The notes under the pieces are model-generated. The model worked only from the letters and a program-made list of their open reading frames with translations. It made no database searches and was not told where the DNA came from. Below, one piece after another: positions 20,875 to 28,389 of a stretch of DNA of 64,000 nucleotides (its first letter is position 1; each line of letters starts with the position of its first letter). The position numbers and the translations under genes were made by a program. The DNA is taken from assembly GCF_021272185.1 (NCBI RefSeq), contig NZ_JAJSEC010000002.1, forward strand, positions 186,001 through 250,000. The letters are read 5' to 3'. Origin of the DNA: Roseivivax sp. GX 12232 (GTDB lineage: Bacteria; Pseudomonadota; Alphaproteobacteria; Rhodobacterales; Rhodobacteraceae).

Positions 20875-21617
20875 GCGACCGGCCGACCATCGGGGTCACC
20901 GTCTCGCGGCGTTCGGGCTGGCGGATCTTCCCGCTCATGGCGCTGAACATCTGGCTCGCCGGCGGCAAGGCGATCCGCTGGCAAAGCGGGCGCGAGATCG
21001 CGCTCGAGGCGGTCGACGGCGTGGTGATCGGCGGCGGCGACGACATTGCGCCCACGCTCTACGGCGGCGAGCTGCGCCTCGGCGTGCGGCTCGATCCCGA
21101 CCGCGACCGGCTCGAGAGCGAGGTGATCGAGGGCGCCTTCGCCCGGAACCTGCCGATCCTCGGCATCTGCCGGGGCGCGCAGATGCTGAACGTGGTGCTG
21201 GGCGGCACGCTCGACCAAGACGCCTATGACACCTATGGCTCGCGCTATTATTACACCATCCTGCCGCGCAAGCGCGTCGACGTGGAGGGCGGCACGCTCC
21301 TTGGCCGGGTGACAGGCCAGGCCTGTCTCAAGGTCAACGCGCTGCACAGCCAGGCGGTGCGCGACCTGGGCCGCGGCCTGCGCGTCGCGGCGCGCGACGA
21401 CGGCGGCATGATCCAGGCGATCGAACGGGTGCGCGACCCCATGGCCATCGGCGTGCAATGGCACCCCGAGCATATCTTCTACCGCCGCGCCCACCGGCGG
21501 CTCTTCAAGGCGCTGATCGAGGCCGCCCGCGCCGGCGCCAGCCGCGCCGCACAGATCGGCGCCGCCGAAGAGGAGGCCCGCGCCGCCGAGGCCCGCCGCG
21601 CGCGCCTGCCGCTTTAA
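20871..21617 (+). CDS. Class I glutamine amidotransferase-like peptidase C26 (gamma-glutamyl hydrolase family)
   Basis: 248 aa. The catalytic triad of the family appears intact: nucleophile Cys100 in LGICRGAQMLN, His198 and Glu200 in GVQWHPEH. GGGDDIAPTLYGGE is the PuuD/C26 substrate-pocket motif. The family hydrolyses gamma-glutamyl amide bonds, for example gamma-glutamyl-GABA or folate polyglutamate. Translational coupling to the amidoligase suggests it processes the same product or removes its modification. The C-terminal 30 residues are Ala/Arg/Glu-rich and extend beyond the family core. Confidence 0.85.
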   Translation: MSDRPTIGVTVSRRSGWRIFPLMALNIWLAGGKAIRWQSGREIALEAVDGVVIGGGDDIAPTLYGGELRLGVRLDPDRDRLESEVIEGAFARNLPILGICRGAQMLNVVLGGTLDQDAYDTYGSRYYYTILPRKRVDVEGGTLLGRVTGQACLKVNALHSQAVRDLGRGLRVAARDDGGMIQAIERVRDPMAIGVQWHPEHIFYRRAHRRLFKALIEAARAGASRAAQIGAAEEEARAAEARRARLPL

Positions 21618-21665
21618 GCTCCGTTTCCCGGCCATTTCGAAGAAAGCGCGGCCCCGCCGCGTGAG

Positions 21666-21681
21666 GTGACCTTTCGGTCAC
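21666..21681 (+). terminator. Possible terminator after the amidoligase-peptidase pair
   Basis: GTGACC-TTTC-GGTCAC, a perfect 6-bp stem, is followed by AGCTTT, 49 nt after the peptidase stop. Weak by itself but well placed. Confidence 0.45.
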
Positions 21682-21717
21682 AGCTTTGCGAGGCCCCGGA
21701 TTTGGGCTTCCCGCGCG

Positions 21718-21743
21718 GGAACCCATCGGGGGGAGGCGTCGTT
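21718..21743 (+). promoter_or_regulatory. EcfG promoter of the 44-aa membrane protein
   Basis: GGAAC (21718-21722), 17-nt spacer, CGTT (21740-21743) is an exact general-stress promoter, 38 nt before the start codon. Confidence 0.85.
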
Positions 21744-21781
21744 GGGCAGTCAACAAACGAGCAGAAAAGCAGGAAACGCAA

Positions 21782-21916
21782 ATGCTAGACACATTCCTCA
21801 TGGGACTGTTTGCGCTTTCCTTGGTGACCGCAGTTATCTACGCGCTGACGGCCGGGAAGCGCGACAGGGATGAAAAAGTGACGTCCCGCCGTTCGGGAGG
21901 CGATGCCCTCCGCTGA
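21782..21916 (+). CDS. 44-aa single-pass membrane protein, likely EcfG-dependent
   Basis: MLDTFLMGLFALSLVTAVIY begins a single hydrophobic helix (about 4-24), followed by a charged tail KRDRDEKVTSRR. AGGAAA at 21771 is 7 nt before ATG 21782, and in-frame codons upstream of that carry no helix. An exact EcfG promoter and a strong terminator bracket it, so it is a monocistronic unit. No family is recognised. A stress-induced inner-membrane micro-protein is the best description. Confidence 0.75.
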   Translation: MLDTFLMGLFALSLVTAVIYALTAGKRDRDEKVTSRRSGGDALR

Positions 21917-21940
21917 CGGCGACGCGACAATGCAACGAAC

Positions 21941-21971
21941 AAGGGCGGCCCTCCGGGGCCGCCCTTGTTTT
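21941..21971 (+). terminator. Rho-independent terminator
   Basis: AAGGGCGGCC-CTCCGG-GGCCGCCCTT, a perfect 10-bp stem, is followed by GTTTTG, 24 nt after the 44-aa gene. Confidence 0.9.
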
Positions 21972-22004
21972 GTGAACCATCTGAACTGTCTTGGATAATG
22001 CCGC

Positions 22005-22238
22005 TCAGGCGCCGTCCGGGTCGCCTTCGAACTCGGCCATGTCGACGGGCCCCGGGGTCGGGCGCGGCAGGGAGGTCTTGCCCGTGTCGCCTTCGGTCAG
22101 CGCGATGCCGGGTGTCTCCTCGACGGGTTCGGCGTCGAAATCCTGGACCATCCGGGCCGCCGCATCCGGGGCGATCTGGATCTTGGGCTCGCGCGGGTCA
22201 GGATAGACCGGCCGCTCGGCCGGGCGGAAAATCTTCAT
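22005..22238 (-). CDS. 77-aa Pro/Asp-rich hypothetical protein, likely EcfG-dependent
   Basis: The start at 22238 (MKIFRPAERPVYPDPREPKI) is supported by GGGGG six nt upstream; an in-frame ATG at 22271 lies inside the promoter-proximal leader and is less likely. The protein is soluble, Pro/Asp/Glu-rich and probably disordered, with no cysteine and no membrane helix. An exact EcfG promoter lies 38 nt upstream of the chosen start, which itself supports the start choice. Function unknown. Confidence 0.65.
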   Translation of the reverse strand: MKIFRPAERPVYPDPREPKIQIAPDAAARMVQDFDAEPVEETPGIALTEGDTGKTSLPRPTPGPVDMAEFEGDPDGA

Positions 22239-22276
22239 GTCAGCCCCCAAAGTCGGTGCCATCTCTGGCACGGGTC

Positions 22277-22302
22277 AACGCATGACATGAATATCGGGTT
22301 CC
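22277..22302 (-). promoter_or_regulatory. EcfG promoter of the 77-aa protein
   Basis: On the minus strand GGAAC (22302-22298), 17-nt spacer, CGTT (22280-22277): exact consensus. The -10 is 38 nt upstream of the start codon, the same geometry as the other EcfG promoters here. Confidence 0.85.
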
Positions 22303-22307
22303 AAAGA

Positions 22308-22335
22308 CCCTCGCGCAATATTCCTTCGCGCAGGG
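22308..22335 (-). terminator. Possible terminator downstream of zevB
   Basis: CCCT/AGGG and CGCG/CGCG arms with a single-base bulge and an 11-nt loop, 17 nt beyond the zevB stop on the minus strand, are followed by TCTTTGG. Moderate strength. Confidence 0.45.
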
Positions 22336-22352
22336 TCACTGCGCTTTTTCGC

Positions 22353-23237
22353 TCAGATCAGCGGCAGGAGGAGCTGCGCAGCAATCACCATGACGGCGCT
22401 GCCGGCCAGGAGCTCCAGAAGCGGCGCCAGCACCGTCAGCCGCCCGTCACTCACGAGGCTCGCAAGCGCCGCCCGGCGCGAGGTGACCGAGATCGCCGCC
22501 ACTGCCACGGTCACCGCCGCGGTGCCGAGCGCCATGGCAAAGGTGCCGAGGACGCCGATCCAGACCAGGTCGATGTACCAGGCGATGACCAAGAGGAAGA
22601 GCGCCCCGGTGCAGGGCCGGATCGCGATGCTGCCGATCAGGGCTGCGACGTCGCGGGGCCGGGTGGCGCGGGCGATCTCCTCGGCGCTTGGCATATGGGC
22701 GTGGCCGCAGTGTCCGCCGTGGTCATGGCCATGCGCCTGCGCGGCCTCGGCGCCCCGTAGCGCCCAGAGCCCGCGCAGGCCCCGAAACGCCAGCCAAAGC
22801 CCGATCAGCCCGATCGCCGAGAAGCTCACCAGCGCCAGCGCCCCGTCGGCGAGGCCGGTCATCTGCACGCGGGTCAGGCTCAGCAGTCCGAAGCCCGCGC
22901 CGACCAGCGCCAGCGCGGTCAGCGCCTGGCCGAGCGAGGCCGCCAGCGCGATCAGCGACAGGGGGCCGATCGCCACGCTGCGCCCGACGCCGTAGCCGCC
23001 GATCAGCACCTTGCCGTGGCCGGGCCCGATGGCATGCACCACGCCATAGGCGAAGCACAGCCCGAGGATCGCCGCGCTGGCGCCCCGGTCGCCGCCCTGC
23101 AGCGCACGCAGCGCGCCCGCGAGGTCGTTCTGGAAATCCCGCTGCCAGGCCGCGATCTCGCCGCTGGCCCCGCCCGCGAGCGCCAGCACGACGGCGGTGA
23201 CCGCCAGGGCCAGGAGGCTCAGCTTGAGGGCGCGCAT
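22353..23237 (-). CDS. zevB: NicO-family metal permease, ZevB-like
   Basis: 294 aa inner-membrane protein of the NicO (nickel/cobalt) superfamily, with an N-terminal signal-like helix and about six membrane segments. Motifs seen are AYGVVHAIGPGHGKVLIGGY and the later SIAIRPCTGALFLLVIAW. A cytosolic loop carries AHGHDHGGHCGHAHM, a metal-binding tract. The partner gene encodes a DUF1007 periplasmic protein. In Haemophilus the same pair, ZevAB, takes up zinc, and here it abuts znuB and zur. Zinc is therefore favoured over nickel by context, not by direct evidence. The start overlaps zevA by 19 bp. Confidence 0.8.
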   Translation of the reverse strand: MRALKLSLLALAVTAVVLALAGGASGEIAAWQRDFQNDLAGALRALQGGDRGASAAILGLCFAYGVVHAIGPGHGKVLIGGYGVGRSVAIGPLSLIALAASLGQALTALALVGAGFGLLSLTRVQMTGLADGALALVSFSAIGLIGLWLAFRGLRGLWALRGAEAAQAHGHDHGGHCGHAHMPSAEEIARATRPRDVAALIGSIAIRPCTGALFLLVIAWYIDLVWIGVLGTFAMALGTAAVTVAVAAISVTSRRAALASLVSDGRLTVLAPLLELLAGSAVMVIAAQLLLPLI

Positions 23238-23887
23238 GTGAACCGGAAGCTGTCTGCGAAAAGGATGCCGATGTCGGGCAGGTCGACCGCCTCGAAGGGG
23301 TCGCCGGTCTCGTCGACCTCGGCCAGGAGGTCGCCGTATTTGGCCTCGGCCGCCTGGGTGTCGGCCTCGCTGCGGCTGACCTCGCAGGTGGCGGGGCCCT
23401 CCGCGGTGGGCATCTCGGGCACGTCGTAGGCCACGAAATAGGTCGGGTCATAGGCCCGCGCGAGCACCTCGCGGCCCTCGAGCGCCAGGGGCTCGGGCAG
23501 GGGGCGGATGTGGCGGGTCACGAGCTGGCCCTGAACATAGCCCGCCTCATGGGCTTGAGCGGTCCCCAGCGCCAGGTCCTCGCCGCCGAGCAGGAGCTGG
23601 AAGTCGCCCGGAAAGCCGCCCTCCCAGTCGACGTCCTGGCCCGCGAAATCGCTCAGCGCGGCGTCCTCGGGCGTGCCGTCGCCGTCGCTGTCGAGGCCGT
23701 TCTCCTCGATCACCAGCATCGAGTAGAAGGCGTCGTAGCGCCATTCCACCGCCACGGCGGTCAGCCGCCCCTCGGCGTCGAACTGCAGCGCGAACTGCGT
23801 GTCGATGAAGATATGCGGATGCGCGCCCGCGCCCCCGGCCCAGAGGCCCGCGGCGCAGAGGACGGCGGGAAGGCGGTATCGGCGCAT
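23219..23887 (-). CDS. zevA: DUF1007 periplasmic zinc-uptake protein, ZevA-like
   Basis: 222 aa from the chosen start MRRYRLPAVLCAAGLWAGGAGA, a signal peptide cleaved before HPHIFIDTQF. HPHIFID is the hallmark of DUF1007. A calcium-loop-like DSDGDGTPEDAA is also present. An in-frame ATG at 23935 would add 16 charged residues before the signal peptide and is disfavoured. It pairs with the NicO permease downstream and lies 85 bp after znuB on the same strand, so it may belong to the Zur-controlled operon. Confidence 0.82.
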   Translation of the reverse strand: MRRYRLPAVLCAAGLWAGGAGAHPHIFIDTQFALQFDAEGRLTAVAVEWRYDAFYSMLVIEENGLDSDGDGTPEDAALSDFAGQDVDWEGGFPGDFQLLLGGEDLALGTAQAHEAGYVQGQLVTRHIRPLPEPLALEGREVLARAYDPTYFVAYDVPEMPTAEGPATCEVSRSEADTQAAEAKYGDLLAEVDETGDPFEAVDLPDIGILFADSFRFTCAPSS

Positions 23888-23972
23888 CTGGCGTCTCACG
23901 TCTCGGCTGACCCCTTTGGATGGCTTATGTCGCACAGGCCCGCGCGCTCCGCAATCGGGTGGGCGCGGCGGC

Positions 23973-24770
23973 TCAGGCCCTGCGCGCGCCCACGCCGAGA
24001 AGCGAGGTGGTCAGGAAGGCCAGCGCCGCGACGCAGACGATCGAGGGGCCGGCGGGCGTGTCGAAGAGATAGGCCGCCCGCAGCCCCAGGACCGCCGCAC
24101 CCGCGCCGATCAGAGCGGCGATGACCGCCATGGCCTCGGGCGTGCGCGCCAGGGGCCGCGCGGCGGCGGCGGGGATGATCAGCAGCGCGGCAATGAGAAG
24201 GACGCCGACCACCTTGATCGCCACCGCCACGGTGATCGCGAGGGCCAGCGTCAGCACGAGCTGCTCGCGGCGCGGGTCGATGCCGTTGGCGAAGGCCAGG
24301 TCGGTGTTGAGCGTTGCGGTCAGAAGCGCCGACCAGCGCCAGGCGATCAGCGCGACGACGGCCAGCGCCCCGCTCCAGATCACCGCGAGGTCGAGCCGCG
24401 AGACCGCGAGGATGTCGCCGAAGAGATAGGCCATGAGGTCGATGCGGATGCCCTCGAGGAAGGAGACCGCGACCAGCCCGAAGGCCAGCGCGGAATGCGC
24501 GAGCACGCCCAGGAGCGTGTCCATGGCGAAGCCGCGCCCTGTCAGCGCGTTGACCGCCAGCGCCATGATCAGCGCCACGGCCAGGGCGCCCGCGAAGACC
24601 GAGACCGAAAGCGCCAGCGACAGCGCCACGCCGAGGATCGCCGCATGGGCGGTGGCATCGCCGAAATAGGCCATGCGCCGCCAGACCACGAAGCAGCCCA
24701 GAGGGGCGGCGGCCAGCGCCACGCCGATGCCCGCCAGCGTGGCGCGCAGCATGAAATCGTCGAGCATCAT
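23973..24770 (-). CDS. znuB: Zinc ABC transporter permease
   Basis: 265 aa, seven to eight hydrophobic helices, ABC-3 family (MLRATLAGIGVALAAAPLGC at the start, GDATAHAAILGVALSLALSV next to the first loop, VVGVLLIAALLIIPAAAARP towards the end). It works with ZnuC and ZnuA to import zinc. ATG 24770 overlaps the znuC stop by ATGA. Confidence 0.92.
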   Translation of the reverse strand: MMLDDFMLRATLAGIGVALAAAPLGCFVVWRRMAYFGDATAHAAILGVALSLALSVSVFAGALAVALIMALAVNALTGRGFAMDTLLGVLAHSALAFGLVAVSFLEGIRIDLMAYLFGDILAVSRLDLAVIWSGALAVVALIAWRWSALLTATLNTDLAFANGIDPRREQLVLTLALAITVAVAIKVVGVLLIAALLIIPAAAARPLARTPEAMAVIAALIGAGAAVLGLRAAYLFDTPAGPSIVCVAALAFLTTSLLGVGARRA

Positions 24771-25579
24771 TCCGCCGCCTCGTTCCGGTTCTGCCTGTGT
24801 TGGCCGTCCTGGGCGTGATCGTGGCCGTGCCCATGCCCATGTTCGTGCCCGTGATCATGCGGATGATCGGGGTGGTGGTGATGGTCGTGATCGTGGCGAT
24901 AGAGCGCCAGCGCGCCGCCGGTGCCCGGCCCGAAGAGCGCGCGGTATTCCGGCGCCGAGGCCACCACAGCCGGGGTGCCCTCACAGCAGACATGGCCGTT
25001 CAGGCAGACCACCCGGTCCGAGGCGCTCATCACCACGTGCAGCTCGTGGCTGACCATGAGGACCGCCGTGCCGGTCTCGGCGCGGACCGCCTCGATCTGG
25101 CGATAGAAGGCGGCCGAGCCCGGCTGGTCGAGCCCCTGCGTCGCCTCGTCGAGGATCAGGAGGTCCGGCGTCTCGATCAGCGCCCGCGCCAGCAGGACGC
25201 GCTGGAACTGCCCGCCCGAGAGCCCCGACATCTGCCGCTCGGAGAGGCCGGGCACCCCGGCCGTCTCCAGCGCGCGGTGCACCTGGGCGCGGCTCACCCG
25301 CCCGGCGAGCCGCAGGAAGCGCGCCACGGTCATCGGCAGCGTCGGGTCGATGTGCAGGCGCTGCGGCACATAGCCGATCTTCAGCCCGGGCCTGCGCCGA
25401 ACCTGTCCCGCGCTTGGCGCGACGGCCCCGATGAGCGCCCGCAGGAGCGAGGTCTTGCCCGAGCCGTTCGGCCCGACGATGGTGACGATCTCGCCCGGGT
25501 CGAGCGTGAGGTCGACCTGCGACAGCACCGTCTGGCCGCCGTAGGCGAGGCTCAGGCGTTCGGCGGAGACAAGGCTCAT
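24767..25579 (-). CDS. znuC: Zinc ABC transporter ATP-binding protein with histidine-rich tail
   Basis: 270 aa. Walker A GPNGSGKTS near residue 38, signature LSGGQFQRV near 126, Walker B LLILDEATQGLD and H-loop MVSHELHVV. After residue 225 a tail of about 45 residues holds RHDHDHHHHPDHPHDHGHEH and more His/Asp/Gly repeats, unusually long for ZnuC and probably a cytosolic zinc buffer or sensor. It is coupled to zur (ATGA at 25576-25579) and to znuB. Confidence 0.93.
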   Translation of the reverse strand: MSLVSAERLSLAYGGQTVLSQVDLTLDPGEIVTIVGPNGSGKTSLLRALIGAVAPSAGQVRRRPGLKIGYVPQRLHIDPTLPMTVARFLRLAGRVSRAQVHRALETAGVPGLSERQMSGLSGGQFQRVLLARALIETPDLLILDEATQGLDQPGSAAFYRQIEAVRAETGTAVLMVSHELHVVMSASDRVVCLNGHVCCEGTPAVVASAPEYRALFGPGTGGALALYRHDHDHHHHPDHPHDHGHEHGHGHGHDHAQDGQHRQNRNEAAE

Positions 25580-26091
25580 GAGGCCTCCGGGGCGCAGGCG
25601 GGGCAGAGGCCCTCGGCCTCGATCACCGCGCGTTCGACCTGGAAGCCGGTGGCCCGGGCGGCGGCGCCGAAGGCCCCGTCGGAGGGCCGCATGTGGGTCT
25701 CGGCGACGCTGTCGCAGCCGCGGCAGATCAGGAAGGCCGGTGCGTGGTCGTCGCCGGGGCTGGCGCAGGCGATGAAGGCGTTGAGCCGCTCGATCCGGTG
25801 GGCGAAGCCCTGGGTGACCAGGAATTCCAGCGCCCTGTAGGCCACCGGCGGCTGCGAGGCGAAGCCCGCCTCGCGCAGGTTGTCGAGGATCTCGTAGGCG
25901 CCCACGGCGCGGTGTTCGCGCAGGAGGATCTCCAGCACCTTGCGGCGCACCGGGGTGAAGCGCAGGCCCGCCGCCCGGGACCGCTCTTCGGCCGCGGCGA
26001 GGCCCTGATCGACGCATTTGGCGTGATCGTGGCGGGCGAAGCCCAGCGGCGTCTCCTCGGGGGTGGGGCGGTCGTTTTGGTGGCTGGACAT
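25576..26091 (-). CDS. zur: Zinc uptake regulator (Fur family)
   Basis: 171 aa from ATG 26091 (MSSHQNDRPTPEETPLGFAR). It has a winged helix (RFTPVRRKVLEILLREHRAV followed by GAYEILDNL) and a metal domain with structural cysteines CRGCDSVAETH and CPAC. It represses zinc uptake genes when zinc is sufficient. The Zur box at 26090-26106 overlaps its start codon, so zur-znuCB is autoregulated together with divergent znuA. An upstream in-frame ATG at 26106 lies in the operator and is disfavoured. Confidence 0.92.
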   Translation of the reverse strand: MSSHQNDRPTPEETPLGFARHDHAKCVDQGLAAAEERSRAAGLRFTPVRRKVLEILLREHRAVGAYEILDNLREAGFASQPPVAYRALEFLVTQGFAHRIERLNAFIACASPGDDHAPAFLICRGCDSVAETHMRPSDGAFGAAARATGFQVERAVIEAEGLCPACAPEAS

Positions 26092-26106
26092 GTTATGATA
26101 TATCAT
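26090..26106. promoter_or_regulatory. Zur box between zur and znuA
   Basis: ATGTTATGATATATCAT matches the enterobacterial Zur consensus ATGTTATANTATAACAT at all but two fixed positions, and its right 12 bp are a perfect palindrome. It sits in the 60-bp divergent promoter region. Confidence 0.8.
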
Positions 26107-26151
26107 TTAGCTCGGGTCTCGACGTTATAAGATCACAGTTGGAGAATGTCC

Positions 26152-27336
26152 ATGACCCGTCTCGCCGCGCCCCTGGCGCTTGCCTGCCTCGCCTCTCCGG
26201 TTCTGGCCGATTCGCCAAGCGTCGCCGTCGACATCGCGCCCGCCCATGCGCTGGTCGCGCGCGTGATGGAGGGCGTCGGGCGCCCGGACCTGGTGATTCC
26301 CTCGGGCGCGAGCCCGCATGGCTACAACCTGCGCCCCTCCGAGGCCCGCGCCCTGCAGGAGGCCGACCTGGTGGTCTGGACCGGCCCGGCGCTGACGCCC
26401 TGGCTTTCCGAGGCGCTGGGAACGCTGGCCGGCGACGCGCGGCGGCTGGAGCTCTTCGAGGTGGCGGGGACGCTCAGGCTCGAGACCCGCTCAGGGGCGC
26501 TTTTCGAGGCGCATGAGCACGGCGAGCATGGCGAGGAGGGCCACGAGGAGCACGGTCACGATGACCATGATGCGCATGACGCGCATGACGATCACAGTGA
26601 CCATGACGGGCATGAGCACGAAGAGCATGCCGACCATGAGGACCACGCCGACCACGGGGACGGGCACGACCACGAGGGGCATGACGACCATGCCGAGGGC
26701 GAAGCGGGGCATGAGGACCACGCCGCGCAGGACGACCACGGGCACGATGACCACGCCGAAGCCGAGGGCCACGATCACGACGCCCATGCCGAGGCCGAAG
26801 ACCACGGCCACGACCACGCGCCGGGCAGCCTCGACCCGCACGGCTGGCTCGCGCCGGAGAACGCCGCGCTCTGGCTCGGCGCCATCGCCGAGGCGCTCGC
26901 TGAAGTCGACCCGGAGAACGCCGAAATCTACCGCGCCAATGCCGAGGCCGGGCAGTCCGAGCTGGCCGCGCTCGAGACCGAGATCGCAGAGATCCTTGCG
27001 TCCCGCGACGGCGCGCCGGTGATCGTCTTCCACGATGCCTACCAGTATTTCGAGGAGAGCTTCGGCCTCAACGTCGTCGGCGCCATCTCGATTTCGGACG
27101 CCACCCCGCCGAGCCCCGCACGCATCGCCGAGATCCAGGCGCGGATCACCGAGGCGGATGTGACCTGCGTCCTCTCCGAGCCACAGTTCAACCCCGGCAT
27201 CGTCTCCACCGTGCTGGAAGGCACCGAGGCGGGCACGGCGGTGCTGGACCCGCTCGGCGCGCATCTCGACGCGGGCGCGGCGCTCTATCCGGCGCTCCTG
27301 CGCGACATGGCGCGGTCTCTGGCGGACTGCGGCTGA
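26152..27336 (+). CDS. znuA: Zinc ABC transporter substrate-binding protein with very long His-rich loop
   Basis: 394 aa. GGAG at 26141 is 7 nt before ATG 26152 and 1 nt before ATG 26146, so 26152 is chosen. A signal peptide MTRLAAPLALACLASPVLA is present. Zinc ligands of cluster A-I proteins appear at GASPHGYNLRPSEA, at DPHGWLAPENA after the loop, and at FHDAYQYFEE. Between them about 105 residues (roughly 120-225) contain about 32 histidines in DHxDH/GHDH repeats, several times longer than the loop of E. coli ZnuA. It probably captures and buffers periplasmic zinc. It is divergent from zur with a shared Zur box. Confidence 0.93.
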   Translation: MTRLAAPLALACLASPVLADSPSVAVDIAPAHALVARVMEGVGRPDLVIPSGASPHGYNLRPSEARALQEADLVVWTGPALTPWLSEALGTLAGDARRLELFEVAGTLRLETRSGALFEAHEHGEHGEEGHEEHGHDDHDAHDAHDDHSDHDGHEHEEHADHEDHADHGDGHDHEGHDDHAEGEAGHEDHAAQDDHGHDDHAEAEGHDHDAHAEAEDHGHDHAPGSLDPHGWLAPENAALWLGAIAEALAEVDPENAEIYRANAEAGQSELAALETEIAEILASRDGAPVIVFHDAYQYFEESFGLNVVGAISISDATPPSPARIAEIQARITEADVTCVLSEPQFNPGIVSTVLEGTEAGTAVLDPLGAHLDAGAALYPALLRDMARSLADCG

Positions 27337-27377
27337 GGCACAAGTCGCGCGCTTGCGGCCTTGTCTAATGTGAACGC

Positions 27378-27401
27378 GCGGGCCGCCTTCGGGTGGCCCG
27401 C
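27378..27401 (+). terminator. Terminator of znuA
   Basis: GCGGGCCGCC-TTCG-GGTGGCCCGC: a 10-bp stem (one G-U) capped by a UUCG tetraloop, followed by TGTCGTTT, 41 nt after the znuA stop. Confidence 0.85.
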
Positions 27402-27604
27402 TGTCGTTTGGGGCAGGGTGGGGCGCCCGGAGTTGGCGGAGGGCACAGCGCGACGTCGCCGCCCGCAACCCGCCCGGCCAGCGCGGCCCCCCGGCCACGC
27501 GCGGTGCCTTCCGCGGGCGCGTCCCGCGCAACCGCGTGGACAGCGCCGCTCGCCCCCGGCATAGGGAGGGTCCGCGCCCCCGGGCGCGCCGTCTCCGTTT
27601 CCCG

Positions 27605-28306
27605 ATGAGGTGCCCCTTGTCCCTGCGCCGCCTGCCGCAAAAGACCTTCAGTGCCGAGGCCGGCGACGCCGCCGTCCTGCATGTCGATACCGCCAAGGTC
27701 TGCTGGCATGCGGGCAGCCGCTACGTCGTCTCGAAAGGGCGCTTGAAGCGGCTCGAACGGGTCTTCCCTTCGCGGCTGGTGCAGCCGCTCCGGCCCTGGC
27801 TCAAGGCGCGCGAACCCTTCGTCATCCCGGCCCGCGACTTCCGCAAACCGCGCCCCATCGAGGACGAACAGCGGGTGCGGCTGGCGGCGGATTTTGTCGC
27901 CAAGCGCGGCGCGCCGCGCGAGACGCTCTGGTTCGCCATGCTCTCGGATGCGCTCGCGCACGAAGGGCTGGCGCGGCACAAGGGCATCGAGATGCGGAGC
28001 GAGGCCGAGATCCTGGAGTTCCTCGAGGGCTACGTGGGCGGCATCGTCCACAGCCTCGAGACCGAGGGCTTCTCGCGCGATGTGGCGACCTACGAGTCGA
28101 GCGCGCTGGTCGACGCCGAAGGGCGGGTGCTGAAGTCCAGCTCGGGCAACCACCGCTTCGCCATCGCGCGGGCGCTGGGGCTGACGCGGTTCCCCCTGCG
28201 CATCGTGGGCGTGCACGAGCATTGGCTGGCGGGTCTGGAGCCCGCGCCGCGCGACCTGCCGAGGCTGATCGCGGCGCTGCGCGAGGTGGAGCGGGCGCAC
28301 GCCTGA
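27605..28306 (+). CDS. Orphan protein with ParB-like C-terminal motif
   Basis: 233 aa, soluble, basic N-terminal half. The segment AEGRVLKSSSGNHRFAIARA followed by LGLTRFPLRIVGVHEHW resembles the ParB/sulfiredoxin-fold motif (GxHR with a following RALG helix) found in ParB-like nuclease and kinase domains. No helix-turn-helix follows, so it is not a partition protein. The start ATG 27605 has no clear ribosome-binding site. It is flanked by the znuA terminator and the minus-strand amino-acid transporter, hence monocistronic. Similar ParB-like proteins occur beside polysaccharide and methyltransferase genes; none is present here. Function unknown. Confidence 0.6.
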   Translation: MRCPLSLRRLPQKTFSAEAGDAAVLHVDTAKVCWHAGSRYVVSKGRLKRLERVFPSRLVQPLRPWLKAREPFVIPARDFRKPRPIEDEQRVRLAADFVAKRGAPRETLWFAMLSDALAHEGLARHKGIEMRSEAEILEFLEGYVGGIVHSLETEGFSRDVATYESSALVDAEGRVLKSSSGNHRFAIARALGLTRFPLRIVGVHEHWLAGLEPAPRDLPRLIAALREVERAHA

Positions 28307-28389
28307 GGGCGTGGGGGCAGGGCGCGGGTAACGGCATCACGCGCCCGGCGAGATACCGGTCGACGCATCGCCCAGATCCGCCGCCCGCG

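Noticed and set aside
27605..28306. Chromosome-partition ParB
   Set aside because: The GxHR-like motif is present but there is no helix-turn-helix, no parA neighbour and no parS-like site seen.
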